DNA of 64,000 nt from Plantago ovata (GCA_028274465.1 CM051456.1:7379545-7443544), one strand, 5' to 3'. Counted from the first letter of the stretch, positions 1 to 10,892 are shown. Numbers and translations are program-made. Notes: a model not told the origin generated them from the letters alone.

Positions 1-160
1 TAAACATAAGAGAGTGAACAGAACAAAACTGAAGTGTAGTATAAAATATAATTAAACAAGACTGAACAGAACAAAACTGAAAATAATGAGTTTTCATATA
101 AAAGAACAGAGCCTTAATAGGTGACTACTCACTAAAGTTTACACGAGCACGACTAATGGG

Positions 161-308
161 GAGACCAGATCTTCTCCAACATTCCCTCCAACATCCTCTC
201 CAACATGCCTGTGAGAGACTGGCACGTGGAACTTACTTAACACGTATCGATTCCTCATAAGTCCGTTGGAGAGGATGTTGGAGGGAGTGTTGAAGAAGAT
301 TTCATCTC
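161..308. mobile_element. Mutator-type MITE, 148 bp
   Basis: The ends form terminal inverted repeats of about 44 bp that begin GAGA and match at all but a few positions. The element is flanked by a perfect 9-bp direct repeat, ACTAATGGG, at 152-160 and 309-317. A 9-bp target duplication with long inverted repeats is typical of Mutator-like elements. The interior of about 60 bp has no coding capacity, so this is a non-autonomous copy. Confidence 0.8.
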
Positions 309-437
309 ACTAATGGGTTAGTATATTATCTACACATAAAAGTTACACTTCTAATTTTATGTCCACCTCCTATTATTAGGCTATGTTTTTTTCGTATGAA
401 AATCCTTATTTTTATTTTCATATTCTTGACCCGAAAC

Positions 438-1057
438 TAGGGATGGCAATGGGCCGGGCCACCATAGGCCCCGTCCAGGCCCGACACACTTGGCCTAGGC
501 CTAGGTCCACCCCGAAGCCCGATGACAGGCGAAAATTTTAGGCCCAAGCCCAGCCCATCATGGGCCGGGCCGGGCTCGGGCTTGGCCCATTTTTATTTTT
601 TTTTTCAAACAAATTCAAAAGTCACACATTTTAGGAGATAATTTTTTTTTTTTAAAACAATTAGAAATTAAAAAATTTAATAATTTAAAACAAAAAAAAC
701 TCAAAAAGTTATAAATTATTGGTTGTGATGTATATTAAAATATATAATTCAATAGAAAATATTATAAATATATAGAAAATTATGAAAAATGTATAAATTA
801 CAACTTAATTTAATACTACTAATGTATAAATAACAAACAAAATAGTCATATTACATAAAGTATATTATAAAGAAAAACATATACGCGGGCCGGGTCGGAC
901 TTGCGGGCTAGAAATTTTACCCAGGCCCAGCCCGGCCCATGGGCCTATATAACAGGCCCAAGCACAGCCCAATAGGCTGGTTGGACGGGCTTAGCCCGAC
1001 AAAATCGGGCCGGCCCTGGATCGGGCTTGGGCTGCCCCGCCCAAATTGCCATCCCTG
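438..1057. mobile_element. hAT-type MITE, 620 bp, GC-rich ends
   Basis: The element starts TAGGGATGGCAAT and ends ATTGCCATCCCTG, giving about 13-bp inverted ends. It is flanked by an 8-bp duplication with one mismatch (CCCGAAAC at 430-437, CCCGGAAC at 1058-1065), the hAT signature. Both ends carry arrays of GGCCCGGCCC-like subterminal motifs around an AT-rich core. Short ORFs inside come from these GC-rich arms and are not genes. Confidence 0.8.
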
Positions 1058-1149
1058 CCCGGAACACAGCCTTAGTAGAGAGGGAAGCTGCTATTCTATT
1101 TTATATTTTTCACTTTTCAATTATCCACGAGTTGGATAGTAATTTTCAT

Positions 1150-1157
1150 TTTGGCGC
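1150..1157 (+). promoter_or_regulatory. E2F-like site upstream of the MSH6 fragment
   Basis: TTTGGCGC fits the E2F consensus TTTSSCGS and lies about 95 bp before the MSH6 start codon. Mismatch-repair genes are often expressed in S phase, so this looks like an inherited promoter element. Function is inferred. Confidence 0.45.
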
Positions 1158-1252
1158 GCGTTTATGCTACACATCCACAGAACCCCAATTCTGACCACTC
1201 TCCTCCATTAACAAGCTCGAGTACCACCCAGAGAGAGAAAAAAGGGGCAAAA

Positions 1253-2772
1253 ATGCAGCGGCAGAAATCGATTCAATCATTCCTGAAGAAACCGGAACCT
1301 TCCACCGCCACAAAACCCATCGCCATCGACCGTCCGGATGATGAGGTCAAAGCAATCGAAACTCCACCGGAGAAGGTGCCTCTTCCCGTCTTCGCCCAAA
1401 AACATTCCGTCTTCTCCAGCATTAAGCACAAATTCGTCAAATCCGACACTCGTACAAGCTCCTCCGCCGATTTCAGGTGATTTCGTGTTTTAAGTTTCTC
1501 AGTACTACTCTATTTCGTTGATATTAGGATAAACAGTGCGCTAGTCATTTTACTACTATGTCATTACTTGAGATCCTGTTAGATTTGTCTGTGTGGCAGT
1601 GTGGGGATTTAGTGAGTCTGTTGAACCAAAAAGTACTTGATGCATTGCTACACCCCATTTTATGTATTCGAGGAGTGTTGATTCATGAATCTAAGGTTCT
1701 ACTGAAGTAACAATTATCATTGCGATTTGCGAGTGTGTGTATATTTCCCTATTGTATGTGTCTGATGGAACAATTGATGAATGCAGTTTGTGGCTACCAT
1801 TTGTATAGTTCTCTGTGTGTGTAGGGTTAGCCCTGAACTTTGACCATCAAGGCCTTTGGTTACTGTGATAAACAAAGCTAGGATGTTTGGTCATTAGTGT
1901 TTGGAACGTTCAACATGTGATTTTGCCTGTTTGTATTTTTTGGTGAACTGTGAGTCTGTGATTGTTTTCTGCTGCAATAAGGAAATTGGAAGTTTGTAAG
2001 TATGACTGTGTGACATTACTGAAAGATGCTGCTGGAAAAGTGATAGTTGTGTGATGAACTTTGATACGGTTACATATTCGATTTCCTAGGGAGAATTGTT
2101 AATGTATTTTTGAGATGTTAATAGAGGTTATTACTTAATTTTAGTTTAGTTCAAAGTACACGAATATCATTTGAATTTAGATTGAATGACGGCATTTTGC
2201 ATATGTTTGTAATTAGTTGTAATTTGTCTTGTTTGTGCAGGTCTCAGATCAACGATACTTTAAGTAGCCCATCTTTTTCTTTGAATTATGATGAAACCGA
2301 AGATATGAACAATGCCTATCCACCAACCAAACACCTCAACCAGAAAAATGTTTTTAGCACCAACAGTAACAGATCTATTTTTCCTGAATGGGAAAAAGCT
2401 TGTCCCCCTTTTACGAATTGTGATGATGATGCTCCAGGGCCAGACACACCAGGCATGAGACCTCTTGTCCCAAGGTTAAAGAGAGTCCAAGAGGATTGCA
2501 GTAACTCTAAAGACACATCTGATTCATCTGTACCACCTATAAAAAGATCTAAACTTCTTTGAGTTCCCAGTGTCTTAAAGAAGAACTACGATGAAGACTC
2601 AGAAACAGTTAGCAAGTTAAAGTTTAAATGGCTTCATCCTTCTGAAATTAAGGATGCCAAAGGAAGAAGGCCAGGTGACCCTCTTTATGATAAAAGGACA
2701 CTGTATGTTCCTAAAGATGATTTGAGAAAAATGTCAGCATCTCAAAGGCAATATTGGGATATAAAAATGTCC
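1253..2772 (+). pseudogene. MSH6: MSH6 mismatch-repair gene, 5' fragment, broken
   Basis: Exon 1 (1253-1476) starts MQRQKSIQSFLKK, a PCNA-interacting (PIP) box at the extreme N terminus as in MutS homologue 6. Exon 2 starts at 2241 after a TTTGTGCAG acceptor and continues in phase 2. It contains the linker motif DTPGMRPLVPRLKRVQED and, further on, KFKWLHPSEIKDAKGRRPGD and KMSASQRQYW, which precede the first MutS domain in plant MSH6. An in-frame TGA at 2560-2562 interrupts the two parts, and homology ends abruptly near 2772. None of the MutS mismatch-binding, clamp or ATPase domains occurs in the window, so about 1,000 codons are missing. Intact MSH6 recognises base mismatches as a heterodimer with MSH2. 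This copy cannot do that. A full copy is presumably elsewhere in the genome. Confidence 0.88.
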
Positions 2773-3352
2773 GGTTTGGTTTGTGTTATAGATGTTGTAA
2801 TTGGAGCTATCCGGTTTGGATGGTGATTTGGTTGTAATCTCAGGAGTATTTCTTATACTCGAATTATTAATAAAAAAAATTAACCGTTTCAATAATTTTT
2901 TTTTTGTTGAAGATCACATTTTCTTAATATGTGTGAAAATGCTAAAATATATTATATTATATTTAGGATGGAGTACCAACGAATGAATGAATGTTATTGG
3001 TATTTGGAGTCGACCATAAGATAAGAATGAAAAGTAAATATTTTTAGTTTGGGAATTTGGTGAGGGAATTGTTCCGTGGAGGTATCTCACTGGTCTCTGG
3101 CTGAATAAATAAATTAATATTATTATATATTATTAATTTAAAGAAATGAGATGCGCAAAGGTTTCTAAAAACTGAAGAAAAGTGGTACGTAGGAAATCAT
3201 GATAAAGATGAAGACGTAGTACGTAATCATCAAATCAAATGTTGGATTTTCGTTTCGGATTGCTTGCTTATTTTCTTTGTTTTGATTTAACACATCAGAG
3301 ACCAATAATAAGTCGGCGCATCACCGGCCACGCGTCCAAGTCAAGGAGAGTA
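2773..3352. other. Intergenic, AT-rich
   Basis: This lies between the break in the MSH6 fragment and the promoter of the next gene. I see no coding exon, RNA gene or clearly bounded transposon here. Confidence 0.5.
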
Positions 3353-3360
3353 CCACGTGG
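3353..3360. promoter_or_regulatory. G-box CCACGTGG
   Basis: A perfect palindromic G-box (CCACGTGG) lies about 200 bp before the start codon of the small gene at 3553. A nearby CACGCGT at about 3329 resembles an ABA coupling element. Together they suggest bZIP/bHLH control, possibly by ABA or light. The regulation is inferred. Confidence 0.5.
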
Positions 3361-3450
3361 ACACCGTCGTCACTCATAAACTGCCACGTTTTCTTACACC
3401 TGAAAAAGGCCAATTATAGCAGCAGCAGCAACTCGATCTTTCTAGCTTCC

Positions 3451-3458
3451 TATAAATA
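3451..3458 (+). promoter_or_regulatory. TATA box of the small gene
   Basis: TATAAATA lies about 100 bp upstream of the ATG at 3553. Position and consensus fit a plant TATA box with a leader of about 65-70 nt. Confidence 0.65.
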
Positions 3459-3552
3459 GCTTGTCAATTTTGCTACCATAAATATACATGCATCCAAATT
3501 TAAACCCAGTTTTCAAGTAATTCTCACAATAATAATAATAATCAAGTCAGTG

Positions 3553-4669
3553 ATGGAGTTGGCAGCAGATCAAAATGAAGAACAATACAGTTGCTCTTCC
3601 TCATCTCAAATGAGCGGACAACAATTATTACTCCCGGCGGAAAGGCAGTCCTCAATCGAAAAGGAGCCTCGGACCCTTAACATCAACCAGCTTGACTTTG
3701 CCAGGGCAAGTCCCCCTTCTATTGATCATTGCATTCTAGTATTGTATAATAGATCCAGTATTATATATGCTTTGCTAGCTAGCATGTTCTTATAATTAAT
3801 TATGTGATTATTAATTACATTACACATGCAGGAAGTAGCAGAGTATGTAGTGAACACCAGAACCACGGATGAAGCTCTTCAAATCTTCACTCAGGTATAA
3901 TTAATTAATAATGCATATGCTATGTACATATCACCAGGGGCGCAGGAATTTTTTAACCTCGGCTAAAATAATGATAAAAAATTTTATCATACAATGGCTG
4001 CAGAGCAGATGTGAGATTTTTTCGAGCCTTTTTTTTTTTTTTTTTTCATTTGATTAGTTTTATTACAAGATATTAAAATATATAGAACATGCATTTAATT
4101 TAATGTTTTTATTTAGTAAAAAAGTGAAGAAGAAAAAAGGGAATGAAATGAAAATATTTGCCACTGCATTAGAAGTGAAATGCTAAAAATCTCAAGAAAT
4201 AAAATTTATAATGTTATGTTGATGTCAAGAATTGAACCTGGGTGGGTGGAGTATGAGAACACTTCTATTGCCACTGAGCTACAACATTTATTTGTTAAAT
4301 TATTCACAATAACGGTATAAATATATCTAAAAACTTTTTTATTTTTTTTTAATTTTTGAATCCAACATGGGCTGGAGCCCACCCTGGCCCTAAGGGTGGG
4401 TGGGTCTGCCCCTGCATATCACCTTGACTGTCGTCTTCATTTAAGGAAAACAAAAAAAAAAGTCAATTGATTAATTTCCTGTAGTTAGGAAGATTTACTA
4501 GAACTAGAACTTGATATATAAGAAATTGATGAATTGGTAGGGGTTGGTTCCAGTCACAAGAGCATGCAGAGATGATGGCCTGATACTCATGGGAGATCAA
4601 TTAGATCATCCTCAGACCGATGAATCTTGGAACTGCGTCGTTAGAGATGTTGCTTCTGCACCATTTTGA
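3553..4669 (+). CDS. Uncharacterised small plant protein, 114 aa, 3 exons
   Basis: Exons are 3553-3705, 3832-3894 and 4541-4669, all in phase 0, giving about 114 aa. The first intron starts AGG|GCAAGT, a GC-AG intron with the strong consensus such donors usually have. The protein has a Ser/Gln-rich N terminus, then TLNINQLDFAREVAEYVVNT, DEALQIFTQGLVPVTRACRD, and ends DVASAPF. There is no signal peptide, membrane segment or enzyme motif. I do not recognise a named family. The even phasing, intact frame, G-box and TATA box argue that it is a real gene. Intron 2 carries a 480-bp hAT MITE (3935-4414). An unspliced reading would end shortly after exon 1, so the three-exon model is preferred. Confidence 0.6.
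3935..4414. mobile_element. hAT-type MITE in intron 2, 480 bp
   Basis: The ends are CAGGGGCGCAGG and, inverted, CAGGGGCAGACC. The flanks are a perfect 8-bp duplication, CATATCAC, at 3927-3934 and 4415-4422. That defines a recent hAT-type insertion inside the intron of the small gene. It has no transposase and includes a tRNA-like segment at 4229-4285. Confidence 0.85.
4229..4285 (-). repeat. tRNA-like segment with A and B boxes inside the hAT MITE
   Basis: Read on the minus strand this contains TAGCTCAGTGG, an excellent pol III A box, and about 40 nt later GGTTCAATTC, a B box. It resembles the 5' half of a tRNA or the head of a tRNA-derived SINE. No full cloverleaf can be drawn, so it is not called a tRNA gene. 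Confidence 0.5.
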
Positions 4670-4890
4670 CATTTCACTTTTCAATTTTCATATCACTACT
4701 AGTAAGTAGTCTATTATTATAATTATTATATGTACGTTTCACATATATATACATATTCCAAGATACGTTCAATGTTTTCCAACTGTTTGGTTTGGATGGA
4801 AATGCAAAAAATATTCAATTTTCATATTTCCTCTGTTTTGGTTGCTAATAAGGCATGACCACACACAGAGAAGATATGTTGTCTTTATTA
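4670..4890. other. 3' flank of the small gene
   Basis: This is AT-rich sequence after the stop codon, probably 3' UTR and terminator. Nothing else is visible. Confidence 0.4.
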
Positions 4891-5169
4891 CTCCTCTGGA
4901 ACGGAAACTTTATAATTTTACACTTATTTTGTTGACTCTTCGATGTCCGGTTTGATCTCAAATTAATAATATCGGTTTGATCTCAAATTAATAATAACTT
5001 GTGAAAAAATAATTTTAAAAATTATATTATGAAAGTATACTTCTTATATTTGTATAATATAATTTTAAAATTAATTTTTTCGTAATCAATTATGATTAAT
5101 TTGAGGTCAAATCGGACATCAAAAAGTCAACAAAAACAAAGTGTAAAACTATTAAGTTTTCGGAGGAGG
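4891..5169. mobile_element. Stowaway-like MITE
   Basis: The sequence begins CTCCTCTGG next to TA and ends GGAGGAGGT next to TA. The inverted ends continue for more than 80 bp (TTTTACACTT...TGTTGACT against its complement), so most of the element folds back. An internal 23-bp unit (CGGTTTGATCTCAAATTAAT) is tandemly duplicated at about 4950-5000. The TA flanks and CTCC ends fit Tc1/mariner Stowaway elements. Confidence 0.65.
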
Positions 5170-6180
5170 TATTATTCTGTACCCTGGAGGTTTTGATTCC
5201 ATCACACCCCCGGTTGTTGCTATCCGAACTCTTTCTTTACAACATAGAGTCCAATTCACTCGAGTTAGTTCAACATTTGCTCCGATATCGTTGACGCATA
5301 ACTTCACTTCTCTCAATGCTTAGTATTACTAGTTATGATTAAACAGCAAAACTATGTGTCAGATTTAAGAACAAGTGGTTTAGTGAATTCACCAACATAT
5401 TCATATTCTCTTTGCTATCTTTAATTTAAGATTAAAGCCATGTGATATAAATGTAGCATCAGAGATCAAATCAAATGCATGGAGAAATCAACTGAAGCCC
5501 TGCATTAGAGTTGCAACTGGAATATGTAAATCAAAGCTCAAGGGTGATCAATAATTTTGAGTGCCTTTTCGGGCCTGATGGAATGTAATCACTTTGAGTT
5601 AACACCAACTGCTTGTCTTCACTTGGCCTATTAAGAATGAAGATTTCCTTGGTTATATCAAGTCCAATGGCCGCCAAAAATTGCCGCCAAAATCCTAGTT
5701 AACTAACTAGCCCAAGGGTATTTGCATAATTGCTTAATGTGATCACTCACATTCCTATATTTTATCATGCACTCGGTGAGTCCGAAAATTCTCCAGCCTT
5801 GCACACAACTAACCTATGTATTGAAACCGGGAAACGGAAGCCGAGCAGGACACCCCAAAAAAAGTCGGACCGGAGTTGAATCGGATTAGGTTGGAATCGG
5901 ACCAGAATATTGTTGAGCCGCTCACCCAACGGTTCATGGCCGGACCAGTCAAACCGGCCGATCGGCCCCCTTTTTTAAGCATGTTGTAGCCACTAACCAT
6001 ACAAGTGGTGCGTGTGCCTAGGCCGGCAAATAGGGACCGGATCAGAGAGAGCATGATAGAAGTAAAGTAACCAGATGGTTGTGGTTATTACAAATACACA
6101 ATAACCTAGGGGCTTAAATGTAACTTTCCCAATTTTTTCGAAAAGAAATAGTACCAAATGCATAGGGTAAAGATAATTTG
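5170..6180. other. Intergenic region
   Basis: No exon was found. From about 5820 to 6040 there is a GC-rich patch of CCGG-containing repeats (GGACCGG, ACCGGCCGATCGGCC) that looks like an old, unbounded transposon fragment. A convergent pair of 3' ends flanks the region: the small gene on the left and the NAC gene on the right. Confidence 0.4.
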
Positions 6181-6185
6181 TGCAG

Positions 6186-6191
6186 TTTATT
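6186..6191 (-). terminator. Possible polyadenylation signal of the NAC gene
   Basis: AATAAA on the minus strand lies about 380 nt after the NAC stop codon. Position and sequence fit a plant near-upstream element. It is not verified. Confidence 0.35.
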
Positions 6192-6568
6192 ACACACCGT
6201 TGTCACAAATACCCCAAACAGAATATCCAGACTGTAAATAAAACGAACCTACTAGAAGAAAGTACGAATGCACATTCAGCAGCGAGCAAATGTTGCGTGT
6301 ATGTGCCTCGCGCAGGTAACCAAGGCGCATATCCAGAAGATAACTTGCAGTTGCACCAGAGCAGACGCTCTGAAGATTTACAAGTAGCAAGTGATGCTCA
6401 TAGACACGCCAGAGTCAGAGTGTCATCTTCCGCTGCAAATATGTTTTCATTGACGAGTCAACCTGCATTCTGCCCATTGCTCGATTGTCCATAAGTGAAT
6501 GGACCATACTCGGCATTAGATCCTAAGCAGAACTGGTCAACCTGATTACCATGATTAAAGAGTAAACA

Positions 6569-9500
6569 TTACCAAAAGAACTGAACCGACTTACTATGAT
6601 CATTTTGAGAAACCAAAGCCCACAAAGTGCTCACCAGGTTGGATTGATTAGGTAGCACCGGTGGCTGATCTATGTTTGAAGGATGGTTTATGCCATTGAA
6701 ACAGAATTGCGGCACATTACCATCGTTGTAGGATCCAACAGCAGCATCATATGATTGACAGTTTCCAAAAGCTTCGGTAGAGCCATTCAGTAGGGGTAGA
6801 AGATCATTAACTTCTATGTAGTCGGAACTGTCTTGCATAAGCATGTTAAGAGAAGAGTTATGATCATCTTTGGACATCCCTGAGAAATCAAACCTTGGCT
6901 GATCCATCGGAGTGGAGAATTTATTCAGATCTTCCAGTCCACTGTGTATACTATATCCATCCATGCATGGCGGATCATCCTGAAACCAACAAATGTAAGT
7001 TAACTCAGTCGATGCAATGAAGCAACACAGCTAAAACAGTTGATCAACAGAGCACAGAGGGGGGGCTACTATATGCATTCTAATTGAAAAGACAAACTCA
7101 CACCAAAAGCCATGCTTGCACTCTGGAAATGGGGAGAATTGGAATAAGCCAAGCATGAGCCGACTTTAAACGTGATTTTGGACAGAATACATTCAAGAAA
7201 TGAAGTTTATGTAGATTAAAAGAACTAAAGATTATCCTCTGCACTAAACTACTCTTCTTTAAAACATGATCAATAGAAAAAGAGGAATGACAGAAAGCCA
7301 TCAAAAATCTGCTCACAATTATTAGATATTATGCCAACGACTATATATCAGATGAATAAAATATATAACCAACTGTCGAGTTACCGAGTGACAATGCACT
7401 TCAACATATTTAGGCTTTGTCAGGAATGAAGTAAACTATTAGAATCTCAATCCAACAAGTGGTAACTTATTTCCAAGCAACTGATGTGTATTAGCTAATG
7501 AAGTGAGCTTTCATTTGTTACTGTATATGCATTTTTATTTTATTTCTTTATGGCAAAAACAAATTTTATGGTACGTGAATTTGTTATTGTACGTGCATTT
7601 CACATGATGAACCCAAACATATCTATCCCTTTCAGGTAGGTAGGTCTGCTAGTGGTACTACCAATATGGCCAAAGTTAGAAGGAAACTGCAGTGAGGGTA
7701 ACTAAATGCCAGATAATCCAATCACAAGATAAATAATTGAAATACTTCATATCTAGGTAAGATGAGAGGTACAACAAAGTAAAGTATGATGTTTGCATAC
7801 CTTGTGTTGTCCATTCTCAAGCAGCAAGGGATCATCAGTAAAGGAGGCCAGAAAACGATCAATGTCATCATCAAACTCTTGATCAAGCAGTTCGTTAGCA
7901 ATAGGCCCAGCTGGGGGTTGAAAACTTTCAACCAAAGACGGCCCAGGTGCACTCCAAGGGTTAAAGGGCCCAGATGAACTTCCTGGATGAAACAGCCCAG
8001 TTATGGCATGAGGTTGGTCCACATTTGAACATTCTTTGGTCGCCAAGGGACTGGAAGTAATTTCAGGAATAAGGGAGCCTGTTGAACTACAATTTTGTTT
8101 TTCAGGTGTCAATGCAGTAGACAGGCCAGATGCACTTCCTGGAAAACCTTGACCAGTTACAGTATATGTTTGGTCTACATTTGAACATTCTTTAGTCACC
8201 AAGGCAGTGGACACAGTTTCAGGAACAAGGGAGCCTGCTGAGATACAAGTTTGTTTTTCAGGTGTCAATGCAGTAGACGGTAGAACATCAGGGGTCGAAG
8301 ATGCAGCACGAATCTCTGAACCATTTTCATCATCATCAGACCATTCATCCTCATTAAATGGTGCTCCATACTGTGCACCAACTTTCGGTCCTGGACCATT
8401 CTTTTTGAAAAGTTTACAGAGCACATATGTGTCCTACACAATACCAGGAACGAATAGTGAGAAAATTAATGATACAAACGAGGTCAGATGATCTGAATTT
8501 TCATTTTACTAATCCAACTAACAAAAATTGACACTCAGTAGAAGCTAACATGAAGTGAGTTCCTCAAGAACAAGCTCGTTAATAGAATCACACAATAACT
8601 AGCAGAGTAATCCCATGGGCACAATTTTGACTGTACACAAGCCACATGACAATCTCAAGGAATGTAGCATATAACCCCACATTATCTCAGAGCAAGCGAT
8701 AATATAAGATCACATATCACGTAACTGACATTTTATAAATTCCTAATTTGTCTATATACTTGACCGGTTCCTTATTGTATGTAATTTAATTATTCATGCC
8801 AGCTCTATAGTAGCAAAAATTAAATTCAGAGTTGAGTAAATTTGCTCTGGAACAAGTAAGTAGCATAACAATTGTTAGTTTGAATAGCAAAAGCGTGGGA
8901 GTAATGTCTAATTGTTTTAAACATGGTAATGCAAACATAGGTTCTAAGTTTAACATCTTAAGATATACTAGTAGAAATAACTTTTACAGAGCCACTAGAA
9001 TACAGAGTGCTTAATAATAAGTGCTTTATACATGCATATAAATAGAACATAATCAGTTGATTGGACAGATACCAAGGGACACTAGATGAGTAATATTCTA
9101 TGAAAGTGTACCAGATTAAATCCAGTTGATTAGATAGATACCTGTAATCCAATTGAAGCTAGCTGCTCATCAATAATCCTATACTCATAGATAACCCAAT
9201 CCGTTCTTTCACCTTTAGGTGGAGGACCCAAGTGGAAAACCAAAGTTTTCACTGTTCCAACAATTTTTTCACCATAATGAACATTTCTATCTTTTCCCGT
9301 TGTTTTCCAATATCCTTTTTCAGTAGCACGCTTTACTCTTGTTCCACGCGCATACTTTTTCTCCTTAGGGCAGAAAAAGAACCATTCTAAGTCCTTACTC
9401 TTCAAGCAGGACATATCTGGAAGAAAACATAGATCTCGTAAATAGTAATTCTACAGACACCAATTTAACCAGGAAAGCACATCATTCACAGCACACTAAA

Positions 9501-10122
9501 ACGGTAACAATTGGGAGTTTTATTCATTGGCATAATCAATTTCCAGGTGACGAATTATAACAAAATGGATAACCATGTGTGGACATTTAACTTACCACAG
9601 TACTTGTTTCCGTACATATAAATTGAAAAAGTAGTGATGGACAGGGAAGTGGGACACAAGGGGTATCCATATATTAGGCTTGCCATCAACTCTTTTCTCT
9701 TTTTAGTGCACATTTTATAAGCATAAGATGTGGGATCAATTAACTTATCTTCTTAAGATGAAACCAGTAGCAAATTAGCAATGTATGATAGTATCAGATT
9801 CATATATAGTTTGCACATAATACACTATTTCACTGACACATGACACTGACTCTAATTGTCCAAAGTTGTGATTTTGAAGAATGAAATTGAAATTGTCAGA
9901 TTACTCGTAATAAAGACAATAATAGAAACAATGATAACAAGTACCTGGCAGATCCCACGGAGAGAACTGATATATATTGACATCGGCGATAGCTTCAGCG
10001 CAAAGTTTCCTTCCCATGACTTTCCTCTTAAGATAGTACATAACAAGTTCAACGTCTGTGGGATGAAACCGAAACCCAGGAGGGAGAGACTTTCTTTCCA
10101 TGGAAAGCTCCCTATTCGTCAT
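6569..10122 (-). CDS. NAC082: NAC transcription factor, ANAC082/ANAC103 type
   Basis: Exons in coding order are 10122-9945, 9416-9142, 8433-7801 and 6979-6569, giving 498 aa. Initiation at 10101 ([10 protein letters not shown]) instead would give 491 aa. The NAC domain is complete: [61 protein letters not shown] and [17 protein letters not shown]. The stretch [18 protein letters not shown] just after it is characteristic of ANAC082/ANAC103 proteins, which relay ribosomal (nucleolar) or ER stress in Arabidopsis. The acidic, Ser/Pro-rich C terminus is the likely activation region. It carries a tandem 52-residue duplication (8277-7966). No C-terminal membrane anchor is seen. The leader of up to about 740 nt contains a candidate regulatory uORF (10376-10480). 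The gene lies just downstream of PI4K-beta in the same orientation, as in Arabidopsis. Confidence 0.88.
7966..8277 (-). repeat. In-frame 156-bp tandem duplication in the NAC gene
   Basis: Two adjacent copies (8277-8122 and 8121-7966) each encode about 52 residues beginning STALTPEKQ and including TKECSNVDQ. They differ at several residues, so the duplication is not very recent. The reading frame is kept. Confidence 0.85.
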
Positions 10123-10375
10123 CGTTACAAAAATACTACTAGTACACTCTTGCCCACAAGAAAAAGGAATACCTAAAATACCAACACTACCCAGACCAGA
10201 AAAGATTTGCTTGTATAATAGCACCTACACTACCCAGACCCGGGCTCAACCAGGAATACTAGTATCTACAGTACCCCAAAACCCGGGTTCAACAAAAAGA
10301 TGAAACTTGATTGATTGATAACACAATTGAATTGAACACAAAACAAAAAACAAAAACTCCAAATGGAAGGAATTG

Positions 10376-10480
10376 TCAAGTCCAGTCGCCGAATAACCGA
10401 GAACGCCACAGCCTTCCTCGGTTCATGAAACAAAATGAACCCCAAACAGTCCACTTCTTGCTCGTTGAATCAAAAGACAT
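10376..10480 (-). promoter_or_regulatory. Candidate conserved uORF in the NAC leader, 34 codons
   Basis: A minus-strand ATG at 10480 opens a 34-codon ORF rich in Trp, Arg and Phe. It includes KKWTVWGSFCFMNRGRLW and ends RLFGDWT before TGA at 10376. It lies about 250 nt upstream of the NAC start codon. Arabidopsis ANAC082 is known to be repressed by a conserved peptide uORF that stalls ribosomes, so this is the natural counterpart. The peptide match was not checked. A possible leader intron (donor near 10779, acceptor CACCAG just before this ATG) would remove other upstream ATGs. Confidence 0.55.
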
Positions 10481-10880
10481 CTGGTGCGCAAGCGCAATAT
10501 AAGCCCTAGCATTTTAACTCGATTATTAACAAGAATCCATAACAAAGTAACACAAAAACATAACCAGAGCCTAATAATAACATACATAAACAACATCATA
10601 ACAAAATAATCTAAATTCTAACATACGGGATTCAATTCGACATACATGACAAAACCCTTACATACACTGAAAATTGACATACAAACAGAGAAAAAGATGA
10701 ATCTAGAAAACAAGAACAGCAGCGATCTATGGGAATCAGATACAAACAATTAAACGGAAACAACAGAACAAAACACACCTCAAAGGGAAGAGAGATGATC
10801 GGTAGAGAGAGAATTTTGATGGTAGTAGAATGGTAGAAATTTCGTCAGGGAGAGAAGAAGGTGGATTCAGTGAAGGCTGC

Positions 10881-10892
10881 TGTTTATATAGC
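10881..10892 (-). promoter_or_regulatory. TATA box of the NAC gene
   Basis: On the minus strand CTATATAAACA lies just upstream of an AG-rich leader. It implies a start site near 10860 and a leader of about 740 nt before any splicing. Confidence 0.6.

Noticed and set aside
939..1139. Frame rich in Gly/Pro (GLYNRPKHSP...)
   Set aside because: It lies mostly in the GC-rich right arm of the hAT MITE.
4229..4285. Possible tRNA gene
   Set aside because: A and B boxes are present, but acceptor and anticodon stems do not form, so only a tRNA-like segment is reported.
5820..6045. GC-rich CCGG repeats as a bounded transposon
   Set aside because: No convincing inverted ends or target duplication were found.
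9901..10224. N-terminal extension of the NAC protein ([11 protein letters not shown]...)
   Set aside because: The upstream part has no ATG and reads through the leader. NAC proteins of this type begin just before LPPGFRFHP.
10266..10454. A 62-codon open frame in the NAC leader (DCLGFILFHEPRKAV...)
   Set aside because: It begins with GTG rather than ATG and overlaps the ATG-started uORF in another frame. The ATG uORF is the better candidate.
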